DNA of 64,000 bases from positions 234,743-298,742 of the forward strand of contig JAUJMR010000002.1 in the NCBI GenBank assembly GCA_030446765.1. The letters are read 5' to 3'. The position numbers and the translations under genes are program-made. The notes under the pieces were generated by a model. It was given only the letters and a program-made list of their open reading frames with translations. It was not told where the DNA came from and searched no databases. Position 1 is the stretch's first letter; every line of letters begins with the position of its first letter. The stretch is from Chloroflexia bacterium (GTDB lineage Bacteria; Chloroflexota; Chloroflexia; Thermobaculales; Thermobaculaceae). Shown here one piece after another: positions 34,167-43,425 of this stretch.

Positions 34167-34736
34167 ATGTCAACCATAGAGAGTACTCCCCGGCCGCGCT
34201 TGCGCGCCACCACGATCCTCGCCGTGCTGCGTGACGGCAAGCTCGCGCTGGCAGGTGACGGACAGGTCACCTTCGGTGATGCGGTACTGAAGCATCAGGC
34301 CGTGAAGATAAGGACGCTGTATCACGGAGCGGTGCTTGCCGGGTTCGCGGGAGCGGTCGCGGACGCGCTCACGCTGTTCGAGAAGTTCGAGGGACAGCTC
34401 GAACAGTATCACGGTAACCTGCGCCGCGCGGCGGTGGAACTGGCAAAGCAGTGGCGCACGGACAAGTTTCTGCGTCCGTTGGAAGCCCAGCTCCTGGTCG
34501 GAGACACGGAGCAAATCCTGCTGATCGACGGCGGCGGCGACGTGATCGAGCCGGACGAGGGGGTCGCCGCCATTGGCTCCGGTGGCGAGTACGCCCGCGC
34601 GGCCGCTCAGGCGCTGTTGAGCTACACGGACCTTTCGGCGGAGGCAATCGCGGATGCCGGCATGAGAATCGCCGCAAACCTCTGCATATACACGAACGAT
34701 CAGATAACGATGGAGTGCATTACGAGCAGTGAGTGA
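34167..34736 (+). CDS. hslV: ATP-dependent protease subunit HslV
   Basis: [24 protein letters not shown]...[29 protein letters not shown]. Confidence 0.95.
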   Translation: MSTIESTPRPRLRATTILAVLRDGKLALAGDGQVTFGDAVLKHQAVKIRTLYHGAVLAGFAGAVADALTLFEKFEGQLEQYHGNLRRAAVELAKQWRTDKFLRPLEAQLLVGDTEQILLIDGGGDVIEPDEGVAAIGSGGEYARAAAQALLSYTDLSAEAIADAGMRIAANLCIYTNDQITMECITSSE

Positions 34737-34901
34737 TGTTGGACGCGCGCGGTTCTGCCCGGTCATCGTCGGTAATCGCTGGATACATCTCACTCAAACA
34801 CATGGTTGGCCGCAGGCTGGATTGGAGGCTGCTCACTGATTACCAGGGATCGACTGGTCGGCAGTGAGGAGTCTCCAATCTTTCCAACCCGGAGGAAGCC
34901 C

Positions 34902-36290
34902 ATGCAGGATCTCACACCGCGGCAGATAGTAGAACAGCTTGACAAGTACATTGTTGGGCAGGGGGACGCCAAGCGCGCGATGGCCATCGCGCTGCGTAAC
35001 CGCTATCGCCGCCAGCAACTGCCCGATGAGCTCCGCGACGAGGTCATCCCAAAGAACCTGTTGCTCATTGGCCCCACCGGCGTCGGCAAGACAGAGATCG
35101 CCCGGCGGGTCAGCAAGCTTGCGGATGCACCGTTCATGAAGGTGGAGGCGACGAAGTTCACGGAGGTGGGCTACGTTGGCCGCGATGTGGAGAGCATCGT
35201 ACGCGACCTGGTCGAGATGAGCGTCAACATGATTCACACCGAGCGCCTCTCCCACGTGCGCGATAAGGCTGAGACCGCGGCGATGGAGCGGCTCGTGACC
35301 TACCTCGTGCAACAGGACCCGAAGGGTCGGGAGCTGGTCGCGACGCTCGAGGGCGAGCAGGTGCAGGCCGCGGCGGCGCAGCGCGTCTCGGTCGAGCGAC
35401 GTCTTCGGCGGCAGCGCAAGAAGGTCGCGCAGATGCTGTCGGAGCGCACCCTCGAAGATCAAACGGTGGAGATCGAGATCGAGGTCGAGGTCGACGGGTA
35501 TGGCTCGATGATGGACCTGATGGCCGAGGCAGGCACCGACGAGATGGGCGGGAACCTGGAGGACCTGCTCAACCAGCAGGGATCGCGCAAGCGCAGCCGC
35601 AAGGTCAGCGTCGCGGATGCCCGGCGCATCCTCATACAGGAGGAGGCGCAGAAGATGATCGATTTCGATTCGGTGATCGACGACGCGGTCTTCCGCACGG
35701 AGCAGAACGGCGTGGTGTTCCTGGACGAGATCGACAAGATCATCTCGAACGGGTATGAGTCGTCGGGCGACGTGTCCGGCGAGGGCGTGCAGCGGGATTT
35801 GTTGCCGATCGTCGAGGGATCGACGGTGATGACGCGGTACGGTCCGGTGAAGACCGACCACATCCTGTTTATCGCGGCGGGTTCGTTCCACGACACGAAG
35901 CCGGGCGACCTGATACCGGAACTCCAAGGGCGGTTCCCGCTACGGGTGGAGCTTGACAGCCTGGGCGTGGACGATCTGCGTTCGATCCTCGCGGAGCCGG
36001 ACAACGCGCTCACGAAACAGTATCAGGCGCTGCTCGCGACGGAGGGCGTCGAACTAGAGTTCACGCCGGACGGTATCGAAGAGATGGCGCAACTCGCGTT
36101 CGAGATGAACGAGAAGCTGGAAGACATCGGGGCGCGGCGGTTGCAGACAATCCTTGAGCAGGTGCTGGAGGAGGTCAGCTTCGATGCGACGGAGCTGGAG
36201 GATCGCAAGGTCGTCGTTGACCGCGCGTATGTCCGCTCGAAGATCGAGGATCTTATCGAAGACGAGGACCTGAGTAAGTTCATCCTGTAG
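34902..36290 (+). CDS. hslU: ATP-dependent protease ATPase subunit HslU
   Basis: LTPRQIVEQLDKYIVGQGDAKRAMAIALRNR, GPTGVGKTEIARR; RBS GGAGG before ATG 34902. Confidence 0.96.
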   Translation: MQDLTPRQIVEQLDKYIVGQGDAKRAMAIALRNRYRRQQLPDELRDEVIPKNLLLIGPTGVGKTEIARRVSKLADAPFMKVEATKFTEVGYVGRDVESIVRDLVEMSVNMIHTERLSHVRDKAETAAMERLVTYLVQQDPKGRELVATLEGEQVQAAAAQRVSVERRLRRQRKKVAQMLSERTLEDQTVEIEIEVEVDGYGSMMDLMAEAGTDEMGGNLEDLLNQQGSRKRSRKVSVADARRILIQEEAQKMIDFDSVIDDAVFRTEQNGVVFLDEIDKIISNGYESSGDVSGEGVQRDLLPIVEGSTVMTRYGPVKTDHILFIAAGSFHDTKPGDLIPELQGRFPLRVELDSLGVDDLRSILAEPDNALTKQYQALLATEGVELEFTPDGIEEMAQLAFEMNEKLEDIGARRLQTILEQVLEEVSFDATELEDRKVVVDRAYVRSKIEDLIEDEDLSKFIL

Positions 36291-36498
36291 TTTTCGCTTT
36301 CGCGGATCCTGTGGTGGGTGGTTCCTTTTTGGGCCCACCCGCTTTTGGTTTCTCGGACGGGTGGGTGCTCGGTCCAAACGCGGGGGAGGGTTGCGCCCTG
36401 CACTAGGGGGCGTTGCCGCCTCTCCCCCACCCCTATCATACCCGCAAGCGCTTCGCTCTCCGGCTTCGGGCGCGGGGCTGGAGCCTGGCACGAAGCCT

Positions 36499-36530
36499 GG
36501 GCGAACATGAAGTTCGCCGCTACGGGGTGG
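36499..36530 (+). repeat. REP-like palindrome with constant tail, copy A
   Basis: GGGCGAACATGAAGTTCGCCGCTACGGGGTGG. Confidence 0.5.
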
Positions 36531-37273
36531 TTTTGGCGCGGCGGTGGTGTTGGATGCGGCTGGCGAGGTAGGTGAGGTTGTGGCGCAGCCAGGCGTCGAG
36601 GTTGCGCCGCAGCGGCGTGGCGGCTGGTGCCGACGGCGCGGGCGGCCTCGCCGAGGAGCACGTCGTTGTCGTGGATGAGCGCCAGCGCGCGGATGAGGTG
36701 CTGCGGCGCGCCGGTGTGCCGGGCAAGCGCCAGGATCTCAAGTCCCGTGAGCCGGGATTCCAGGTCGCGGATGGGATCGTGGGGATCGGGGATCTCTCCC
36801 CATCGCGGGTGGTCCCAGGGGCTGTAGGCATCGATCTGCTCCCGAGTGGTCGTAGTCGTGGATGAGGGCGCGCTGTATGCGCCCTGCGCTCCTGTTTGTT
36901 TGGTTTCCGGTAGCGGCGGGTGCGCTCGCCGGGCGGGGTGTGCTCGGCACGCACGTCGGTCGCGGCGGTCTTGAGCAGCGCGCCGAGGTAGGGCATCACG
37001 CCGCGTCCGTCGGGATGGTAGGAGCGGGGCGGCCTGATGAGGACGAGTTCCCACATGGCGCTGGACGACATCCTCGTGGAGGTCGCAGTCCGCGAGGTCG
37101 GGCGCGACGCGGCGGGCGAGGACGAGGAGCCGGTCCCGCAGCAGGCGAGGGAGGGCATCCTGTGCATCCGGGTCGCCGTGGATGAACGCATAGAAGAGAG
37201 GTGGTCCTCGGGTTGGGGTATGTGGGGCAAGCGGCGCTCCTGTGGTCGGTCGGTTTGGCCCTGTGTGATACAC
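36520..37273 (-). pseudogene. Decayed gene, possibly sigma-factor-like
   Basis: Minus-strand FYAFIHGDPDAQDALPRLLRDRLLVLARRVAPDLADCDLHEDVVQ...LGEAARAVGTSRHAAA across shifted frames; weak family assignment. Confidence 0.3.
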
Positions 37274-37381
37274 CTCTATTAAGTACCCGCCACTTTTGGA
37301 TTTGATGCGCGGATATTTGGGTGTTTTGGGGCGTTTTCTAACGGAACTCTAACCTTTGGGGGTTGGATGGGTTGGTCGGGC

Positions 37382-37413
37382 GGGCGACCCGGTGGGTCGC
37401 CCCTACGGGGTGG
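37382..37413 (+). repeat. REP-like palindrome with constant tail, copy B
   Basis: GGGCGACCCGGTGGGTCGCCCCTACGGGGTGG. Confidence 0.5.
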
Positions 37414-37441
37414 CGCGGAATTCGGTACGGCATAGTGATTG

Positions 37442-37472
37442 AGCGAACGCGAGGTTCGCCCTTACGCGGTGG
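37442..37472 (+). repeat. REP-like palindrome with constant tail, copy C
   Basis: AGCGAACGCGAGGTTCGCCCTTACGCGGTGG. Confidence 0.5.
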
Positions 37473-37606
37473 GTCGGCGGGAGATCCTTATGTGGTGGGC
37501 CGCTCGGCAATCTGCGCGAAGCGCTGGGTGTACCTGCAGCCGCCGTTTCCAGACGTGCTTCCCCGGCTGGCGACGGTAAAGGTGGAGGTCGGTGCCGGTT
37601 GGACCG

Positions 37607-37811
37607 CTCCCGTACTGTGAGATCAGACGGAGACTGGAGGCGGCAGGCTTCGTGGAGATCAGCCAGAAGGGGGTCATGTCAAGTTCGTTCGGAATGCCGA
37701 GGGGACGGTACGCGTAGCGATCGTGCCAAACCATCGCGAATCCCCGTTGGCACGCTTCGCAGCATTCTGCGTCAGGCGGGCCTCACGGCAGACGAGTTCG
37801 ATGAGTTGTAG
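37607..37811 (+). pseudogene. HicA-family toxin, frameshifted
   Basis: LPYCEIRRRLEAAGFVEISQKGGHVKFVRNAEGTVRVAIVPNHRE | IPVGTLRSILRQAGLTADEFDEL across a frameshift near 37741. Confidence 0.7.
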
Positions 37812-38065
37812 TCAGCTATCCGCTACCTTGCTGAGGATCCCATAGTCATTGATCGTACAAGACAATTGCCGCCGCGCCGGAAAGTTTGCTAGACTACCGG
37901 TACATCCGAGCGGAGGTTGATGGGTTGATAGACTAACCAGGGCGGTTTTGGGCGACGCGGGTCCGGTTCGGGCTCCCCGGTTGGGGGCGCTGCGGGCAGG
38001 GGTCATGTCGTAGCATTTCTCCCTGGTGCGCCGTGACTCGCATCCTCTCCCATACCGCCTTCTTG

Positions 38066-38095
38066 CCACGCGCGATTCATCGCCCGTGGTTTTTT
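38066..38095 (+). terminator. Intrinsic terminator in the leader of the ABC-F gene (putative attenuator)
   Basis: CCACG-c-GCGA-TTCA-TCGC-c-CGTGG followed by T6; ~47 nt before ATG 38142. Confidence 0.65.
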
Positions 38096-38141
38096 GTTGC
38101 CCGGCTTTACGTTCCGGAAGCCAGGCGCGGGCAGTGAGCCG

Positions 38142-39885
38142 ATGGGGGAAAACAGGAGTTCGTCGGTGTTGAAGGTCAGCGGACTGTCGAAGTCATACGA
38201 GACACAGGAAATCTTACAGGATATGTCGTTCGTCCTGAACAGAGGGAGAAGGCCGACTGGTCGGTCCCAATGGCTGCGGGAAGTCCACGTTGCTGCGCAT
38301 CATCTCGGGATTGGAGCGCCCGGACGCCGGGAGCGTGTGGCTCGATCCGGGCGACACGGTCGGGTACCTGGCGCAGTATCCCGCGGAGGACCTGGCGCTT
38401 TCCGTGCGCGAGTCCCTGCTGCGTGGCGCGGGTACCACCGGTGCGTTGATGCGCACGGTTACGGAGCTCGAGCAGCGGATGCCCTATGCCTCCGGGGAGG
38501 ATTTGGATCGCCTGCTCGGGGAGTACGCGACCGTGCAGGCGGAGTTCGAGCGGCTAGGAGGCTACGAGCTGGAGGATCGCATCGTGGGCGTGGTGCGCGG
38601 CCTGGAGATCGACGCGCGCTTGGATGGGCCGGTCGGCACGCTCTCGGGCGGCAACAAGACGAAGCTCGGACTGGCTCGGCTGCTGCTCTCGGGCGCGACG
38701 GTGCTGCTGCTCGACGAGCCGACGAACTATCTCGACCTGCCCGCGCTGTTGTGGCTGGAACGGTGGGTGCGCGAGAGTCAGGCCGCGTGTGTGATCGTCT
38801 CGCACGACCGCCGATTTCTGGATGAGACGGCGGGTAAGATCCTGGAGATCGACGCGCAGCAGCACACGCTGCGGGCGTGGCCGGGAAACTACAGCGCATA
38901 CGCAGATGCCCGGTCGCGTGAGAAGGAAAAGCAGCTAAGCAGGTGGCTCGATCAGCAAGCGCGGAAGAAGCGTATCGAGGAGGACATCCGGCGCACAAAG
39001 GAGCAGGCGCGGGGCGTGGAATCCAGGACTAACCTGGACACTGCCCGCCGCTACGCGAAAAAGGTGGCGGCAAAGGCGAAGGCGCGCGAGGGGCGGCTGG
39101 AGCGAGACCTCGCACGAAACGAGGTCGAGCAGCCAGTGCGCACGTGGGGGCTGCACCTCACCGGCCTCGGAAAGGGGGACATTGATGACGACCGCACCGT
39201 GCTCCATGTGTCCGGCCTGCACGCGGGCTATCCCGGACACGATGTTCTCCGTGGCGTCGATCTCCGGGTGCACGGCAGGGACCGCCTGGCGCTGCTCGGG
39301 GCAAACGGGAGCGGGAAAAGTACGCTGCTCCGGTGCCTGACGGGAATGGCGGAGGAAGATATACGCACGGCTGGCTTTGACCTGCGGACGTCCGCAAGAG
39401 CAGACGTCCGCATCACATCCGGCGAAGTGCGGCTCGGCAGTGGTGTGCGGCTGGGCATTCTGAGCCAGGAGGCGGCGGAACTGCCTCGGGACCAGACGGT
39501 GTACGACGTGTTCCGCGCGGGCACCCATATGTACGAGGACGAGGCGCGCGCCTACCTGCACAAGTTCCTGTTCGGGGAGGACGATGTACGGAAACGTGTG
39601 GAGTCACTCAGCTATGGCCAGCGGGCGAAGCTCGCGCTCGCATTGCTCGTATTGGGCGAAGCAAACTTTCTCGTGCTTGACGAGCCGACGAGCCACATGG
39701 ACATGGCGGCGATCGAGGCGATGGAGACCGCAATCGCGGATTACACCGGCCCGCTCCTCGTCGTCTCCCACGACCGCTACTTCCTCGATCGGATCGGTAT
39801 TACGCGCACGGAAGTAATGGAGGACGGGCGCCTGCACCGGGTCGAAGGCATCGCGGAATATGAGGTGGGTTTCAGGAGCGCGTAG
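38142..39885 (+). CDS. ABC-F family ATPase, frameshifted near 38255
   Basis: GPNGCGKSTLLRIISGLERPD, LSGGNKTKLGLARLLLSGATVLLLDEPTNYLD, GANGSGKSTLLRCL, LSYGQRAKLALALLVLGEANFLVLDEPTSHMD; N-terminal part in a different frame. Confidence 0.9.
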
Positions 39886-39970
39886 TTGTCACCACGTTGT
39901 CACAGGGTTTGGAATGGCTTTGCTTCTGAATCGTCGTTCCTCAGAATAGGTGTCTTTGCCCGAACTCGGG

Positions 39971-40005
39971 TCAGGCGCTGCGGCTCGCTGGTCCGCAGCG
40001 CCTGA
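39971..40005. terminator. 13-bp perfect hairpin downstream of ABC-F gene
   Basis: TCAGGCGCTGCGG-CTCGCTGGT-CCGCAGCGCCTGA; no U-tract. Confidence 0.4.
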
Positions 40006-40871
40006 TGCGTCAACACCCATTCAGAAGCTGTGGGTTCAAACCTCGTCCTCTGGCGCACATGCCTCGCAGCGTGGCTCCCATACCGACAGGGCATAACGGA
40101 GGTTGACGAGGTCACGAACCGCAGCGCTCTCGAAGCGGCGACTGCCGCAGTGGACGGGGACGTACCAGGAACAAGTCGCCTCTATGCAGCCGGAACGCGC
40201 GTCCCGATCGACGTAGATGGAATGAAAGTCGACTGCCTCACCCGTGAGCTCCAGGGCTCGGCCGGCCAGATCACACTGCAACTTCACGATGTCCTGGAGC
40301 TCGGAGCGCCTGCACGCGACGGCCGCGCGTCCGCTGTCAAATACCGCAACACATCGGACCTCCAGATGCTTGCTAATGAAAGTGCTCGACTATCCATCAC
40401 TACCGTGAGCCTCCAAGGCGCACCGGGATGGGCCAGCCAGATCCCCAAACGAACGCCGCAACTTCTCGATGTCCTGGAGGGAGGTGATGATGGAGTTTCG
40501 AGGAGCGCGCGCCTGCACGTTGTCGCCGCCGTTGCGCAGGCTACCGGTTTCGAATCGCCAGGGTTTTGCTCACGTGGCTGCATCGCGAGCGGCACTGAAG
40601 ACGAGCCCAGGATCGAAGGAATCAGCCGGCATCATGCTGTCATATACCTGCAACTGGACATCGGACCTCCACGGTTCGGTCTTTGCGCTGCTACACCGAC
40701 ACGCAAGTCGAGGCGCAGTCAAGTTGATGAGGATCCGTGCGCGATGTCTCGTCATCACTACCCTGTATGAGCCTAATCCAGATGCGCACTGGGATGGACC
40801 GGAATACGTCAAGCTGGCGGTACATCCCTCAATCGGATCGTCGCTGCCTATCCCACCGGCCGCTCTAGACC

Positions 40872-41162
40872 TCACACCTCGGAGAAGAGGAACATAACTC
40901 CGGTGGTTGATGAAGGTTCAAGATCCCGGCAGCGACGGCTCTCGAAGCGCCCGACTGGAGAGGACGACTCGCCGCTCCGCGTGGCCCATCTCTGCAACGC
41001 GGTGGTACGGTGGCTCCCCACCATCGAGGGCATTGACCCTGCCGGATTCAAATCGCCTACGTTCGGAAGCTTCGCTGCCAAGGGCAAGTGGTAGTTTGTG
41101 TAGTACGCCTCGAACGCCTCCGGGTCTTCCGGGCGGCCGAACAGGACTGTGAGCTTTAGCAT
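40872..41162 (-). pseudogene. EthD-family protein, frameshifted
   Basis: MLKLTVLFGRPEDPEAFEAYYTNYHLPLAAKLPNV start, remainder in shifted frames. Confidence 0.55.
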
Positions 41163-41270
41163 TGATTCCTCCCCGTTCTCGCTTGAATACAGTTCTATTC
41201 CTGGCAGTGGCCAGACCGTTGGCGCTTTGACTGAAGCGGTCTCGGTCTCGCCAACCCTAGAAGCTGAAGC

Positions 41271-41671
41271 TCAACCGGCATCGAGCGCGACAACGTATGC
41301 CGCCGTGTCTTCAAAACACCGGCACATCGCGATCATCCCGTCCCTGAGCGTGTAGACGTGTGTGCCCACTCCTGCTCAAACGTGCGGCCGGTGGACTTTA
41401 TGAGCTAAGACGACCACGGTGTCACCTTGTGCGATGAAGTCACGAGGCTCGAACCGCTGAAACTCGATGGTTTCCCCCACCGGGTGAAGAACTCCTCGAC
41501 TGCCTCGCGCCCGTGGCGAGTGCCGGCAAACGGGATCACAGGTGGGCCCTGAAAGGTCCACTCCACATCTTCAGTCAGGAGGTCCAGCAGCGCTGGGATA
41601 TCACCACGGCTGACTGCCGCATAGTTTCGTTGTACTACGTCCGCGTTCTGCTGTTCTGTTTCGAGGCTCAT
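41271..41671 (-). pseudogene. SnoaL/NTF2-like protein, frameshifted
   Basis: MSLETEQQNADVVQRNYAAVSRGDIPALLDLLTEDVEWTFQGPPVIPFAGTRHGREAVEEFFTR | VGETIEFQRFEPRDFIAQGDTVVVLAHKVHRPHV across frames. Confidence 0.7.
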
Positions 41672-41930
41672 TCGGATGGCTCCTTTCTCGTTACTCCCAT
41701 CTTCAACGGGCTTGCAGCTTAGGCCGGGTTTGGTGGACCTACAGGCACTTACTCTGTCTACCTCCTTCTGCTTCAAGGCGGGTTGGCCACCGCGACTGAT
41801 CGCCAATAGCCTTATGCATCGACGTTACGGGGTTCCGGGGGTGGCGGACATCCCTCCTTTGGGGGATTTCACTGCGGTATAATGCGGGCTCGGTTATGGG
41901 CCGGGAGTCGTATTGCCCATATCAGGGGTC

Positions 41931-42983
41931 ATGAATACTTTGGACCTCGCCAACGACCGGGTGTTCTCTGAGGTCAAGCGCCTCTGCTATACGGGCCTGG
42001 ACGCCGCAACGCTTCGCCAGCGGGTGCTCGAGCGATTGAGGCGCGCCGTGCCGTTTGAGGATACGTCGCGTTCACAATGGACCCTTCGAGCGGTTTAATC
42101 ACCGACGCGATTGTCGAAGTGATGGGTGATGAGCGGGGACTTCGCCTCTTCCTAGAGCACGAAGACGACGTGCTCGAGTTCAACTGGATGGCGCGAAACC
42201 GTCTGTCAGTGGGCCTGCTCTCGGAGGCCACGGGCGGCAAGCTCGACCGTGCCCTGCGCTATCTCTGCTCGGTCCCGCCGGGTTCGGCTACGAATCCCGC
42301 AGTGCACTCACCACGGGCGCAGAACTGTGGGGCGGATTGTGTCTTACCCGAGAGAAGGGGGCGCCCGGACTTCACCGCTCGAGATCCTTCGCAGGGTCTC
42401 CCCGCACATTGGTGCGGGTCTCAGGGCAGCAAGCCTCCGGCTGGAACCCAGGATGACCGGGACAACGACGATGCAGAGGAGTACTGGTCCTGGACCACAG
42501 GGGAACAGTAGTGAACGACAGCTACGAGATCTCGGCGATCTCGGCGCTGGTGGGAGGAGGAGGGCCTCCCCGCCTCCTGTCTGGGCAGTGATGGGGCTCT
42601 AAGAAAGGCACTGCAAGGGGGTGCGGATCGAGATGTCAACAGCACCCCGCAGATTCTGCGGGGGGGGGCGTTCGACGCTGGCTTACCCTTCAGGCATCAC
42701 AGTCCGAGCCGAGCTTGACCCGCCCGTTCGAGTCGGTTCTGATCATCGCCCCAGCAGTTGAAACGTACTGAGCCTAACGGCCATCGGTTATGGGCTGAGC
42801 CCGCGCGAGCAAGAGGTGGTCGACCTGGTCGTACGTGGAGCCTCCACCAAGCAGATCTCCCAAGCACTTTACATCGCTGAGTACACGGTGAAGGACCACC
42901 TCTCTAATATATTTGAGAAGGTCGGCGTCCGGGGTCGTCGGGAACTCGTCAAACGACTCTACCTCGATACCATTTTCCCGTAG
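41931..42983 (+). pseudogene. LuxR-family transcriptional regulator pseudogene
   Basis: Fragments in different frames: MNTLDLANDRVFSEVKRLCYTGLDAATLRQRVLERLRRAVPF..., GFGYESRSALTTGAELWGGL, then C-terminal HTH GLSPREQEVVDLVVRGASTKQISQALYIAEYTVKDHLSNIFEKVGVRGRRELVKRL; contains a G9 run. Confidence 0.75.
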
Positions 42984-43128
42984 TTCATCACGACCGTGAT
43001 GCATCGCGCACCCCCATCATTGTGACCGGCAGAACCATTGCTCTGCGCCGCCACCAGCGAAGGCACGCTCGGGTGGCGGGGCGCCTCCTGCACTCGGACT
43101 CGAACAGCGTGGGGAACGCGCTTAGAGC

Positions 43129-43248
43129 CTATCCACGAACCTGCATTTTCTCGATTTTGCGGGAGATGAGTTGTGCGCAGGCGAGGTGGATGAAAGCGAG
43201 AAAGTTCTCTGGCTTCTTCTCCCAGCGAACAAGCAACCGTGCATAGAT
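43129..43248 (-). mobile_element. C-terminal fragment of a DDE transposase (IS5-like)
   Basis: Minus-strand RLLVRWEKKPENFLAFIHLACAQLISRKIEKMQVRG*. Confidence 0.6.
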
Positions 43249-43425
43249 ACAACAGCCGTTCGGTTTGCACGGGGGCGGGCGTGCCCGCTGGCGGCAGTTC
43301 CCAGGCTTCTCTCTCTATCTGATGCGTTGTGTGGTATCATCTGGCCCAACATTACCGTGGCAGCCGAGATAACTGGTCCGCCGTGATGGCACAGTGCTGG
43401 GTCGTGGTTATGAAGAGGTGGGGCG

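Noticed and set aside
33231-36290. xerC-hslV-hslU as a mobile/integron-like module
   Set aside because: This gene order is a known housekeeping arrangement in several bacterial lineages
40020-40070. tRNA T-arm-like GGTTCAAACC sequence
   Set aside because: No matching acceptor stem or anticodon arm could be built around it
40030-40770. 246-aa ORF after the ABC-F gene
   Set aside because: No recognisable domain or codon pattern; may be non-coding or decayed
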